Source of the DNA: Stenotrophomonas sp. 704A1
GTDB lineage: Bacteria; Pseudomonadota; Gammaproteobacteria; Xanthomonadales; Xanthomonadaceae
Assembly (NCBI RefSeq): GCF_030549525.1
Contig: NZ_CP130831.1
Coordinates: 3,931,501 to 3,995,500, forward strand
Length of the DNA stretch: 64,000 nucleotides
Direction of reading: 5' to 3'
The position numbers were made by a program, and so were the translations under genes. Under the pieces are notes generated by a model. That model was not told the DNA's origin, did no database searches, and saw only the letters and a list, made by a program, of their open reading frames with translations. Positions 52,900 to 61,651 of this stretch are shown here, in pieces; within the stretch, counting starts at the first letter, position 1, and the number at the start of each line of letters is the position of its first letter.

Positions 52900-54120
52900 A
52901 TGAAGATCTATCTTGTCGGCGGCGCCGTGCGCGACCGCCTGCTGCAGCGCCCTGCCGGCGACCGTGACTGGGTGGTGGTCGGCGCCACGCCCGCGCAGAT
53001 GGAAGCGCAGGGCTACACCGCCGTCGGCCGCGATTTCCCGGTATTCCTGCACCCGGAGACCGGCGAGGAATACGCGCTGGCGCGCACCGAGCGCAAATCC
53101 GGTCGTGGCTATCGCGGCTTCGTGGTCGATGCCGATCCGGCGGTGACGCTGGAAGAAGACCTGCAGCGCCGCGACTTCACCATCAACGCCATCGCCTGCG
53201 ATGAAGACACCGGTACGCTGGTCGATCCCTATGGCGGCGCGCGTGACATCGAGCAGCGCGTACTGCGCCACGTCGGCCCGGCGTTCGTCGAAGACCCGCT
53301 GCGCGTGCTGCGCGCGGCGCGCTTCATGGCGCGCTTCGCCGCGCTGGGTTTTACCGTCGCGCCGGAAACCATGGCACTGATGCGCGACATCGCCGCCAGC
53401 GGCGAGCTGGATGCGCTGGTGCCCGAACGCGTCTGGCAGGAACTGCGCAAGGCGCTGGTCTGCGAACGCCCCTCGGCCTTCCTGCGCACCCTGCACGACG
53501 CACACGCGCTGGGCCCGATCCTGCCGGAACTGGAAGCGTTGTACGGCGTGCCGCAGCGCGCGGAATTCCACCCGGAAGTCGATACCGGCATCCACCAGGA
53601 GATGGTCAGCGACATGGCTGCCACGCTGGCGCCTGGCGATGATCTGGTCGGCTTCGCTGCGTTGACCCACGACCTCGGCAAGGGCCTGACCCCGCCGGAG
53701 GAATGGCCGCGCCACATCATGCATGAGCAGCGCGGCATCAAGCCGCTGAAAGCGCTGTGCGCGCGGCTGAAGATTCCCGCCGAGCACCAGCAGCTGGCCG
53801 AGGCGGTCTGTCGCGAGCACCTGAACGTGCATCGCATCGACGAGCTGCGCGATGCGACCGTGCTGGAACTGCTGGGCCGCTGCGATGCGCTGCGCCGGCC
53901 GGAACGGGTGGCACGCATCGCGCTGTGCTGCGAGGCCGACAAGCGCGGCCGGCTGGGTTTCGAGGACAGTGACTACCCGCAGGGCGAAACACTCAAGCGC
54001 CTGCACCGGGCGGCGCTGTCAGTGCAGGCGCGTGACCTGGACACCACGCACCTGAAAGGCCCTGCCATCGGTGAAGCGCTGGCCAGGGCACGGGTCAAGG
54101 CCATCGCTGCCGCCCGCTGA
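52900..54120 (+). CDS. cca: CCA tRNA nucleotidyltransferase (multifunctional)
   Basis: This enzyme adds or repairs the 3' CCA of tRNAs. The 406-residue class II nucleotidyltransferase shows the nucleotide site GGAVRD, the catalytic acid pair in GDRDWVVVG, template motif [12 protein letters not shown] and [14 protein letters not shown]-terminal HD phosphohydrolase domain ([11 protein letters not shown]) is typical of the E. coli-like multifunctional form with 2',3'-cyclic phosphodiesterase activity. It follows slt, a common gammaproteobacterial context for one or both genes. Confidence 0.96.
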   Translation: MKIYLVGGAVRDRLLQRPAGDRDWVVVGATPAQMEAQGYTAVGRDFPVFLHPETGEEYALARTERKSGRGYRGFVVDADPAVTLEEDLQRRDFTINAIACDEDTGTLVDPYGGARDIEQRVLRHVGPAFVEDPLRVLRAARFMARFAALGFTVAPETMALMRDIAASGELDALVPERVWQELRKALVCERPSAFLRTLHDAHALGPILPELEALYGVPQRAEFHPEVDTGIHQEMVSDMAATLAPGDDLVGFAALTHDLGKGLTPPEEWPRHIMHEQRGIKPLKALCARLKIPAEHQQLAEAVCREHLNVHRIDELRDATVLELLGRCDALRRPERVARIALCCEADKRGRLGFEDSDYPQGETLKRLHRAALSVQARDLDTTHLKGPAIGEALARARVKAIAAAR

Positions 54121-54155
54121 TGGCCGCCGGCCGCTGGCCGAAATCCGCTGCCGGG

Positions 54156-54590
54156 TCAGTGCGCCATGCCGCGGGTAATCGCCGCAGCGCGTTCCTTCAG
54201 CTGGGCGACGGCGTCGGGAATCATCTCCATGCCCACGTCCAGGCCGGGGTTCAGTACCAGGCCGACCCCTTCGCCGATGCCCGACAGCAGCGCGTGCACG
54301 GCGATCGGCATCGCATGGGCGAACTGCGGCAGCTGCTCGTGCCAGATCTCGGCGCGCTCAGGCGCCGTGAACACCGCGAACATCGGCTCGCCGCTTTCGC
54401 TGGTCAGCACCAGCGGCGAAATGCTCTCGTCCCAGGCGCCGTCTTCAGCGATGGCCTTGTCCAGCAGCACGAACACCGGCGCGGTCAGCAGGCCGTCGAG
54501 GAACTGCGAGGCCGTGAGGGTTCCGTCCTGGGCCTGCAACAGGCGCACTTCCAGGTCGTTGGCGGGTTCGAACGGCGTTTCGTGGTCCAT
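54156..54590 (-). CDS. SseB family protein
   Basis: This 144-residue cytoplasmic protein has the SseB N-terminal domain fold: FLDGLLTAPVFVLLDK, PLVLTSESGEPMFAVFTAPERAEIW and GIGEGVGLVLNPGLDVGMEMIPDAV. Family members are of unclear function (enhanced serine sensitivity). It is the last gene of a minus-strand set that begins with an S41 protease and a zinc-ribbon protein, with a 50-bp gap. Cotranscription is likely. Confidence 0.85.
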   Translation of the reverse strand: MDHETPFEPANDLEVRLLQAQDGTLTASQFLDGLLTAPVFVLLDKAIAEDGAWDESISPLVLTSESGEPMFAVFTAPERAEIWHEQLPQFAHAMPIAVHALLSGIGEGVGLVLNPGLDVGMEMIPDAVAQLKERAAAITRGMAH

Positions 54591-54640
54591 GGTGGGTCCG
54601 GCAGTGTGGCGGGTGGCTGCAACTTTAACAGCCCGTGTCA

Positions 54641-54979
54641 TCAACCGACGTAACCGTGCCGCCACATCCAGCCGGCCACCGCCAGCCCGGCCACCACCAT
54701 CAGCATCAGCGGCAGGCCAAAGCGGTGCCGCCACGGGATCGGCACCCCGCCCAGCTGCTGGTCCATGCTTTCGGTATCCAGCACCCAGCCATGCGCGCAG
54801 CGGGTGCAGGCCAGTTCGTAGCGGCGCTGGTAGGTGAAGCCGAACAGCAGGTCGATGCGCGCCATCCTGTAGCGCAGCTGTGGGGCGAACTCGGTTTCGG
54901 TCTGGCAACGCAGGCAGTGGTGGGCTTCGGTGGGGCCGACCACCACCACCCGCTCCTGCTGGCCGATCAGCAGCATCAT
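54641..54979 (-). CDS. Zinc-ribbon membrane protein of unknown function
   Basis: This 112-residue protein has two CxxC pairs, HHCLRCQTETEF and LACTRCAHGWVL, spaced as in a zinc ribbon. A C-terminal membrane helix follows (LPLMLMVVAGLAVAGWMW). The N-terminal side should face the cytoplasm. The start overlaps the S41 protease stop by 4 bp (ATGA), so translation is coupled. No specific function is recognised; coupling to the protease suggests a shared envelope role. Confidence 0.75.
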   Translation of the reverse strand: MMLLIGQQERVVVVGPTEAHHCLRCQTETEFAPQLRYRMARIDLLFGFTYQRRYELACTRCAHGWVLDTESMDQQLGGVPIPWRHRFGLPLMLMVVAGLAVAGWMWRHGYVG

Positions 54980-56034
54980 GCGCGGCCCTCGCAGGCGGGC
55001 TGGGCCAGCAGCCACTGCTGGGCGGCGGCCAGGGTGTCCGGTCCGCTGGCGGTGGTCTGGTCCGGCTGCAGGCTGGCACCGTCGCCCCGCCCGTTGCGGT
55101 CTGCCATCACATTGTGGGTCAACAGCAAGGTGGTGCCATCCACCAGCTTCGTCGGCCGGTTGCCGGTGGAGAAACCTGCACTGGGCTCGCCGAAACTGCG
55201 GCTGCCCGCCTGCCCGCGGAATGCCAACGCGACGGCTTCGCCTGAACTGGCGGTGCGCGCACCGATCAGCACCGCCACCGGCGCGCTGCCCGCACGCAGG
55301 CGATAGGCGGCCTCTCGCGAGCGCAGACCCTGCGTGCCGTCCTGCCTCACCTCACCTTCGCCTTGCCGCCACCACTGCAGGCCGTCGGCGCTGCGGAAGG
55401 CGCCGATCAGCGCCCCCTTCGCATCCGGAGTTCCCTGCAACAAAGGCAGCAGCCCCATCAGCATCGGCCACATGTTGCCGCCGCTGTTGCCGCTGACATC
55501 CACCACCCAACCGCAGCGCGTGCCGTCATCCAACGCGGTGATGCGTTGCTGCAGCGCCAACGCGTAGGTCCTGCGCGCGTCATGACGCTCCTGCCCGCTG
55601 CGTTGCAGATCCTCCACGAAGGGGCCGACCGTGAGCACGCCAATGCGGGCATCGACCTTCGGGGATTCTGCCAACGCTGCGCCCTGCCCGGCATTGAGAC
55701 GCTGGGCACGCGCGGACCGCGCCTGCTGCTGTCTGGGCGAGATCCATCGGCCATGCCCGCCGCTGCTACGCGTGGCCGCCTCATCCAGCACGCGGCGCTG
55801 CTGTGCAGGGTCATCCGCTGCGGCACTCAGCCGCGCGCGCACGTCACTCCAATCCACGCGGTCGCGGTACAGCGACTGGGTTTCCAGCAGGTGCAGCATC
55901 TGTTCGAGCGCTTCGGCAGAAGGCAGTTCCACGGCCTCGGCGGGCGCTGCCAGTGCCGGGCTGCCACAGGCCAGCAGCAGGGCTGCGCCCAGGATCGCGC
56001 GCGCGGGGAAGCGGGAATTCATTGACGCATCCAT
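54976..56034 (-). CDS. S41 family peptidase (nisin-resistance-protein-like)
   Basis: This exported serine protease of the C-terminal-processing family has 352 residues and a signal peptide ending near ALAAP. The carboxylate-binding region VVDVSGNSGGNMWPMLMGLLPLL and the Ser nucleophile in IGARTASSGEAVALAFRG are visible. The GGNMWPML wording is typical of the nisin-resistance-protein (NSR) branch, which cuts lantibiotic peptides. No PDZ domain is evident. A second in-frame ATG lies at 56022. It heads an operon with the zinc-ribbon and SseB proteins. Confidence 0.87.
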   Translation of the reverse strand: MDASMNSRFPARAILGAALLLACGSPALAAPAEAVELPSAEALEQMLHLLETQSLYRDRVDWSDVRARLSAAADDPAQQRRVLDEAATRSSGGHGRWISPRQQQARSARAQRLNAGQGAALAESPKVDARIGVLTVGPFVEDLQRSGQERHDARRTYALALQQRITALDDGTRCGWVVDVSGNSGGNMWPMLMGLLPLLQGTPDAKGALIGAFRSADGLQWWRQGEGEVRQDGTQGLRSREAAYRLRAGSAPVAVLIGARTASSGEAVALAFRGQAGSRSFGEPSAGFSTGNRPTKLVDGTTLLLTHNVMADRNGRGDGASLQPDQTTASGPDTLAAAQQWLLAQPACEGRA

Positions 56035-56137
56035 GTCAGTGTCCAGCGCCGCAGCATAGCGGCGAACGGCATCAGCGCCCAGCGCACGCCGGCTGGGCGG
56101 GGCATGGCGACGGTGGCAGATCAGCACAGGCGCCACG

Positions 56138-56161
56138 CCGCCGGGCATGGCCCGGCGCTAC
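56138..56161 (-). repeat. SMAG repeat supplying the autotransporter stop codon
   Basis: GCCGCCGGGC-ATG-GCCCGGCGCTAC is an inverted SMAG palindrome. The minus-strand GTAG (56158-56161) contains the TAG stop of the adjacent autotransporter gene. Confidence 0.9.
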
Positions 56162-59100
56162 CAGTCCGCGCGCAGGCCGATGTTGCCTTCGATGATGCGG
56201 CGCTTCTCGCTGCGGTCGCCGCCCAGTTCGCGGGTGTAATCGGCCACGGCATAGGCGCTGATCGTGCGGTTGAAACGACCGACCACGCCGACACCGGCCT
56301 CCAGCGCGCGCGAGCGCTGCGTGTTGATGATCGCGTCGTTGTCGAACAGGATGCGGTCCTCGCCCGAGCGGCCATGCCAGTAGTTCAGCTTGAAATACGG
56401 CTGCCAGCCGTTGTCGGCCAGCTGGTAATCACCGGCCAGGCGCAGGCCGACGCGGCCGGTCCAGGCGTTGTCGTTGTCGAAGCGCACGGTCGACACGGCA
56501 TCGCGCTGATCGTCCAGCGAGGTGCGCTGCCAGATCACCTGCAGCTGCGGTTCCAGCCACCAGGCGGACTGCCCGAACTGCAGCAGCGGCTTGCCGGCTT
56601 CCAGCGAAACGCTGGTGCCGTCGCCCTTGAGGTCGATGCCGAGGCCACGCGCCGAGCGTGCGCGTCCGTCGTAGCGGCTCTGCATCACCACCGCATCGAG
56701 GTAGGCGCCAGCGGTGCCGGTCAGCGTCCAGTACAGGCCCACGTGCTTGTCGTCCAGGCGGCTCTGGCCCACCTGCACGTTCTCCCACCCCAGCGCGAGG
56801 CCGGTGGTCCTGCCCTGGGCGCGGGTGCGGCCGACGAACACACCCAGCTGGTTGCGGTGGCTGTCGGCAGCGGCCGCCCACACATCCAGGCCGGCCTGCA
56901 TGCCCATCACGTCGCCATCGAAACCGGGCTGCGCATCGCCCTTCCAGTGGATCTCGCTGCTCTGCCCGACCAGCCGCCCCCACGCGGTGCGCAGCGCGCC
57001 CTGGTTGTACAGCAGGCGCTGTTCGCCCTGCCGCTCATGGAAGGTGCCGAGGCTGGCCAGCGAGGTTTCGCGCAGCAGCGGTGGCGCCACCGCATAGGCG
57101 GCGGTCTCCAGCCGGTACAGCGGCACCACATCGCCCTCGGCCGGGCGCGCGCCCGGTGTCGGCGGCGTGCCGGTGCCGGGCAGCGCGCCCCCGGCCACCG
57201 GGACATCCGGTACGGCCGGATCACCGGGCGGTGCCACCGGAGCCGGCTCCGGCGGCGGCGGCGGCGGCGCGGTCTCGCCGGCGGTCAGGTCCGGATCGAT
57301 GGCGCCCTCCGGCGGCGGCGGCGGAGCCGGTGGAATCGGCGGCGGCGGCGCCACCGGCGGTGTCAGCGGCGGCGGCGTGGCACTGCCGTTGCCGTTGGGC
57401 GCCGGCGTCGGCCCGGTCACCAGGGTCGAACGCAGGTACCAGTTCTCGCTGGTGCCGGCACTGACACCGCCCTTGAACAGGAAGTACTCGTAGGCGCCGG
57501 CGGAGACCGGGGCGAACAACGAGAACGCGCCCGCAGCGGTGCTGCCCCCATTCAGGGCCTGCACCACCAGGATGCCATCGGCCAGCGTGGCCGCGCCGCT
57601 ACCGCCGGCATTGAGGATGCCGATGCCGGTGGTGCCGCTGGCAGTTCCCCCATCGATCACCAGGCGGTCGCTGCTGGAGTTGTCCGCGCCCAGCACCGTG
57701 CGCAGGTACAGGCCGCCACCCTCGCCACGGTAGTTGCCACGTACGGTGAACACATCGCCGGCACCGGTGCCGGTCAGGTCGATGCGCCCGGCGTTGACCA
57801 TGTCCACGAGAGCGGCGCTGTTGAACGGGCGGATGGCGTGGCCACCGCTGCCGGCATACACGGTGCTGGTGTCATCCACGCTGAGCGAGCCGGTACCGGA
57901 TGCGCTGTCACCCAGCACCAGATCGCCGTCGAAGCTCAGTTCGGTGCTGTTGGCCAGGCGGATCGCTTCCCAGTTCTGGAAGCGACCGACGCCCGCCGTC
58001 TTGATGTTGTTGAAGTTGAGCTGGTCCACGCCGCTGCCCCCCTCGAACAGCGGCACCGCACCGAGGTTGCCCTGGTTGAGGCTGCTGAGAGTGGCCACGT
58101 CGTTGTCCGGACCCAGGTCGATGGCGCCGTAGACGATGCCACCACCGCTCCAGGTGAACGTGTCGTCGCCGGTGCTCATCAGCACCTGGCCGCGCACGGT
58201 GCCATCGGTGATGGTGACGCTGTCGGCGCCGCCGCTGACGCTGATGTTGCCGCCGATGTACGCCGTGCCGGAGATGATGATGGTATCGGTGTCGAAGCCG
58301 GTCACCACGTTGCCGTCAACGGTGCCGCCGGACTGGTCCCACAGGTTCTTGTCCAGCTTCATGTTGACCCGGCCGATGCGGCCCGCGGTCATCCAGGCCT
58401 GGTCACCGTCTTCGAACGCGCCGACGATGCGGCCGCCGCTCATGCGGAAGGTGTCGATGTTGTCGCCCTGCTGCAACGCGCCGATCGTGCCCTCGGTCAT
58501 GACGAAATCGTCGCGGCCACTGCCCTGCGCGACCACGCCGGTCACGGTGCCGCCGCTGACGGTCATCTGGTCGTCGCCGGTGCCCTGGTCGACGCTGTCG
58601 ATCGTGCCGCCGCTGAGCAGCAGCACGTCGTTGCCGTCGCCCTGCAGCGCGGCGCCCGCGATGCTGCCGGCCAGCATCTCCAGGCGATCATTGCCGGCGC
58701 CGAACTGCACGCCGGTGCGCCCGCTGATGGTGCCGCGGTTGACCAGCACGCTGTCGCCGGCACCCACGAACTGCAGCGCGGTGTTGTTGCCGGTGCTGAT
58801 GCTGCCGGCGTTCTCCACCCGGCTGCCGCCACCGAGCTGCACTGCCACGCCGCCGACCGAACTGATCGTTCCCAGGTTGGACAGCAGGTGTCCGCCGGCA
58901 CCGAGCAGCGCAATGGCGCTTGCGCCGCCGCTCTGCTGCAGCTGCGCACCGCTGGCGACAGTGACGGTGATGCCGGCCGCGCCGCTGGCGGTGATGGGAA
59001 CGGTCTGCGGATTCGGGGCCGCTGCAACGCAGCTGACCGTCTGGCCGGCAACGGGGGCGACCGAGTCACAGCCCGCCCAGGCGGCACTGGCGCTCAGCAG

Positions 59101-59184
59101 CATGGCGGACGGGACGGCAAGAACCTGCAGCACGGAAACGGTGAGGCGGCGCGGTCGGAACGCACGCGGGACGGCACGGGACAT
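56158..59184 (-). CDS. Autotransporter with beta-helix passenger and polyproline linker
   Basis: This type Va autotransporter has 1008 residues. A signal peptide ends at AWA (about residue 37). The passenger (38-590) is Gly/Asp/Thr-rich and holds about ten ~20-residue repeats at 161-365 of the form GxGxDxxxxSGGTVxG. A pertactin-like motif (FLFKGGVSAGTSENWYLRS) lies near 569-587. A Pro-rich linker follows (about 592-680), with runs of five to six prolines. The translocator barrel (about 715-1008) ends in Trp rather than the usual Phe. AGGAGTGCTGT precedes the ATG. No protease triad is present, so adhesion is a likelier role than proteolysis. Its TAG stop comes from a SMAG element. Confidence 0.9.
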   Translation of the reverse strand: MSRAVPRAFRPRRLTVSVLQVLAVPSAMLLSASAAWAGCDSVAPVAGQTVSCVAAAPNPQTVPITASGAAGITVTVASGAQLQQSGGASAIALLGAGGHLLSNLGTISSVGGVAVQLGGGSRVENAGSISTGNNTALQFVGAGDSVLVNRGTISGRTGVQFGAGNDRLEMLAGSIAGAALQGDGNDVLLLSGGTIDSVDQGTGDDQMTVSGGTVTGVVAQGSGRDDFVMTEGTIGALQQGDNIDTFRMSGGRIVGAFEDGDQAWMTAGRIGRVNMKLDKNLWDQSGGTVDGNVVTGFDTDTIIISGTAYIGGNISVSGGADSVTITDGTVRGQVLMSTGDDTFTWSGGGIVYGAIDLGPDNDVATLSSLNQGNLGAVPLFEGGSGVDQLNFNNIKTAGVGRFQNWEAIRLANSTELSFDGDLVLGDSASGTGSLSVDDTSTVYAGSGGHAIRPFNSAALVDMVNAGRIDLTGTGAGDVFTVRGNYRGEGGGLYLRTVLGADNSSSDRLVIDGGTASGTTGIGILNAGGSGAATLADGILVVQALNGGSTAAGAFSLFAPVSAGAYEYFLFKGGVSAGTSENWYLRSTLVTGPTPAPNGNGSATPPPLTPPVAPPPPIPPAPPPPPEGAIDPDLTAGETAPPPPPPEPAPVAPPGDPAVPDVPVAGGALPGTGTPPTPGARPAEGDVVPLYRLETAAYAVAPPLLRETSLASLGTFHERQGEQRLLYNQGALRTAWGRLVGQSSEIHWKGDAQPGFDGDVMGMQAGLDVWAAAADSHRNQLGVFVGRTRAQGRTTGLALGWENVQVGQSRLDDKHVGLYWTLTGTAGAYLDAVVMQSRYDGRARSARGLGIDLKGDGTSVSLEAGKPLLQFGQSAWWLEPQLQVIWQRTSLDDQRDAVSTVRFDNDNAWTGRVGLRLAGDYQLADNGWQPYFKLNYWHGRSGEDRILFDNDAIINTQRSRALEAGVGVVGRFNRTISAYAVADYTRELGGDRSEKRRIIEGNIGLRADW

Positions 59185-59287
59185 ACAGCACTCCTGGACA
59201 GGGGGATCAGGAACTGCGGATATGCGGTACTGCTGGCAGTCTGCCGTGTGGTGAATGGTTTCGACAGGTGAATTTACGCGATAACCA

Positions 59288-59304
59288 TCACAGTTTTAAT
59301 GTGA
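59288..59304. promoter_or_regulatory. TCACA-N7-TGTGA dyad upstream of the autotransporter
   Basis: TCACA-GTTTTAA-TGTGA lies in an AT-rich island about 105 bp before the autotransporter start. The arms resemble CRP/Clp half-sites but are in the inverse order to TGTGA-N6-TCACA, so assignment to Clp is uncertain. Another TGTGA occurs at 59333. Confidence 0.35.
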
Positions 59305-59391
59305 AATCCAGCGATCATCACCTGGGTTTTATGTGACTGAAAGGGTTCAGCGTTGGCGAAAGCGGTGGACACCTGTGGGGTCGGAGCCCTC

Positions 59392-59417
59392 CCTGCGGAA
59401 AGAGCCCTCGCCGCAGG
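59392..59417 (-). terminator. Hairpin after the nag operon
   Basis: CCTGCGG (59392-59398) pairs with CCGCAGG (59411-59417), starting 4 bp past the nagX stop. It lacks a T run on the minus strand, so it is a moderate terminator candidate for the nag operon. Confidence 0.5.
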
Positions 59418-59420
59418 CAG

Positions 59421-60488
59421 TCAGATCTTCAGATAGATCCTGCGCCGGTCCAGCCACCACGCCACGCCCCACCACAGCGCGACGAACACCGACGCCTGCA
59501 GCATCGAGGCCAGCTCCAGCGCCTGTGGCATCGCTGCGGCCAGCTGTTGCCAGACCCACCCCCAGGCACCCACCGCCAGCAGCACCACCGAGATCACCGA
59601 GGCGCCCAGGTAGGCCGTGATCGCGTTGACCCCGAAGCGACGGCCCAGCGCGGGCCAGCCCTTCTGGTCGATCAGCACGTGGCCCAGCCACAGTGCCAGC
59701 GCTGCCAGGCCACCGCTCCACAGCACATAGCTCGGCGTCCACAGCTGCTTGTTCAACGGCAGCGCGGTGGCCAGCAGCAACCCCAGCACAGCGGTTGCCA
59801 CGCCCAGCCCGGCCAGGGCGGCAGCGCGCCCATTGCGCAGCAGGCCACCGGCCAGCAGGCCGAGCACGGTGCTGGCCAGGGCCCCCAGGGTGCTCAGCAA
59901 TCCTTCCGGGTCGTGCCCCAGCCCGGTATCGGCGTGCCACTGGTAGATCCACGGGGCGAACAGCGTGGTATCCAGACGGCTGGCCGGATTGGTCCATGGC
60001 GCCAGATCGCCAATGCCCAGCAGCAGCACGGTGTACCCCACCAGCAGCGTGACCAGCACGGCCGCCTGCACGCGCGGTCGCGCATACACCGCCAGCACGC
60101 CGACCAGCGCCGCACACGCCGCGATCCGCTGCAGCACGCCCCAGATGCGGAAGTGGTGCGTATGCAGCGCCCACCACACCAGCAGGTGCAGCAGTACACC
60201 GGCAAGCGCGATACGCAATGCGCGTTCCAGCACGCTACGCAGCAGCGCCGGCCGCGCGGCCGGATCCAGCGCGCGCGGTGCCACACTGAAGGCCATCGAC
60301 ACGCCGACCAGGAACAGGAAGAACGGGAACACCAGGTCGGTGGGCGTGCAGCCATGCCACTCCGCGTGGCGCAGCGGCGCGAACACCGCACTCCAGTCAC
60401 CCGGGTTGTTGACCAGCAGCATCGCCGCCACGGTCATGCCGCGCAGGGCGTCGATCGAGCCCAGCCGGCGTGGCGGCGCAGCGGTCAT
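59421..60488 (-). CDS. nagX: NagX: DUF5009/YeiB-like membrane acyltransferase-family protein
   Basis: This inner membrane protein has 355 residues and about ten helices. It is related to heparan-alpha-glucosaminide N-acetyltransferase and called NagX in GlcNAc clusters. Landmarks are the N-terminal RLGSIDALRGMTVAAMLLVNNPGDW, HAEWHGCTPTDLVFPFFLFLVGVSMAFS (conserved His) and AITAYLGASVI. Its exact role is not settled; it may move or acetylate amino sugars at the membrane. The start overlaps the nagA stop by one base (TGATG), so it is translated with the operon. Confidence 0.9.
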   Translation of the reverse strand: MTAAPPRRLGSIDALRGMTVAAMLLVNNPGDWSAVFAPLRHAEWHGCTPTDLVFPFFLFLVGVSMAFSVAPRALDPAARPALLRSVLERALRIALAGVLLHLLVWWALHTHHFRIWGVLQRIAACAALVGVLAVYARPRVQAAVLVTLLVGYTVLLLGIGDLAPWTNPASRLDTTLFAPWIYQWHADTGLGHDPEGLLSTLGALASTVLGLLAGGLLRNGRAAALAGLGVATAVLGLLLATALPLNKQLWTPSYVLWSGGLAALALWLGHVLIDQKGWPALGRRFGVNAITAYLGASVISVVLLAVGAWGWVWQQLAAAMPQALELASMLQASVFVALWWGVAWWLDRRRIYLKI

Positions 60489-61651
60489 CAGGCGGCCTCG
60501 TACTGGCCGGCGATCCAGGTGCCGCGCACCTGCAGGGCGTCGTCCAGCAGCACCAGGTCGGCCTGGTAGCCCTCGGCGATATGGCCCAGGCGGTCATCGA
60601 CGTTGAGGAACTGCGCCGGGTAGGTCGAGGCCATGCGCGCGGCTTCGGCCAGCGGCTGGCCGAGCAGCTGCACGGTGTTGCGCACCGCCGTGGCCATGTC
60701 CAGCGCCGAACCGGCCAGTGCCCCGGCGGCATTGCGCACCACGCCGTCGATGGCGGTGATGGTTTCGCCATACAGCACGTAGCTCGGATCGTCGGCCCCG
60801 ACCGGCGGCATCGCATCGGTCACCAGCAGCAGGCGGCCGCGCGGCTTGGCCGCCAGCGCCACGCGCAGGCTGGCCGGGTGCACGTGAACGCCATCGACGA
60901 TGATGCCGATCCAGCTGTCGCGATCTTCCAGCGCGGCCCCCACCGCCCCCGGCTCACGGCCCTGCAGCGGCGACATCGCGTTGTACAGATGGGTGAAGCC
61001 GCGCACGCCGGCATCCAGTCCGGCACGGATCTCTTCATAGGTCCCGGCGGTATGCCCGGCCGCGACGATCACCCCGCGCTCGACCAGCGCACGCACGGTG
61101 TCCAGCGGCACGCGCTCCGGCGCCAGGGTCAGCAGGGTCACGCCGTTGTCCAGCGAGGCCGCCAGTGCGATCTCCGCCTCGTCCGGCACGCGGAACTTGC
61201 TGGCATCGTGGGTGCCCTTGCGCGCCGGTGCGATGTACGGGCCCTCCAGGTGGATGCCGATCACCCCCGGCACGCCTTGTGCGATCGCTTCGCGCAGTGC
61301 GGCGATGGCCTCGCGCATCACCGCCACGTCGTCACTGATCAGGGTCGGCAGCAGTGCCGTGGTGCCGAAACGCCGATGCGCCTGCGCGATCGTGCGCAGC
61401 GCGGCGACGTCCGGCGTATTGTTGAACAGCGCGCCGCCGCCGCCGTTGACCTGTACGTCGATGAAGCCGGGCAGCAGCCAGCCGCCGCCCAGATCCACCT
61501 GCTCGTCGGCGGCGCCCAGCTGCGGTGCGGCGTCGGGCAGCAGCGCGCTGATGCGGCCCGCTTCGATCACCACCGCGAGGTCGTCGCGGAAATCGTCGCC
61601 GGTGAGCACGCGCGCGTTGCGCAGCACCGTCTTGCGCGGAGCGGTGGCCAT
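60488..61651 (-). CDS. nagA: N-acetylglucosamine-6-phosphate deacetylase
   Basis: NagA removes acetate from GlcNAc-6-phosphate. The 387-residue amidohydrolase has LPGFIDVQVNGGGG, the metal Glu in GIHLEGPYIAPARKGTHD, the metal His residues in VAAGHTAGTYEE and FTHLYNAMSPLQGREPG, and the catalytic Asp in LVTDAMPP. It overlaps nagB-II upstream and nagX downstream by one base each (TGATG), so the three are tightly coupled. Confidence 0.95.
   Translation of the reverse strand: MATAPRKTVLRNARVLTGDDFRDDLAVVIEAGRISALLPDAAPQLGAADEQVDLGGGWLLPGFIDVQVNGGGGALFNNTPDVAALRTIAQAHRRFGTTALLPTLISDDVAVMREAIAALREAIAQGVPGVIGIHLEGPYIAPARKGTHDASKFRVPDEAEIALAASLDNGVTLLTLAPERVPLDTVRALVERGVIVAAGHTAGTYEEIRAGLDAGVRGFTHLYNAMSPLQGREPGAVGAALEDRDSWIGIIVDGVHVHPASLRVALAAKPRGRLLLVTDAMPPVGADDPSYVLYGETITAIDGVVRNAAGALAGSALDMATAVRNTVQLLGQPLAEAARMASTYPAQFLNVDDRLGHIAEGYQADLVLLDDALQVRGTWIAGQYEAA

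Noticed and set aside
51340..54006. An 888-codon minus-strand frame opposite slt and cca
   Set aside because: Both plus-strand genes have complete catalytic motifs; the reverse frame is low-complexity and without domains.
56104..59271. A 1055-codon plus-strand frame opposite the autotransporter
   Set aside because: The minus-strand autotransporter has a signal peptide, repeats and barrel; the plus-strand frame is Ala/Gly/His-rich antisense noise.
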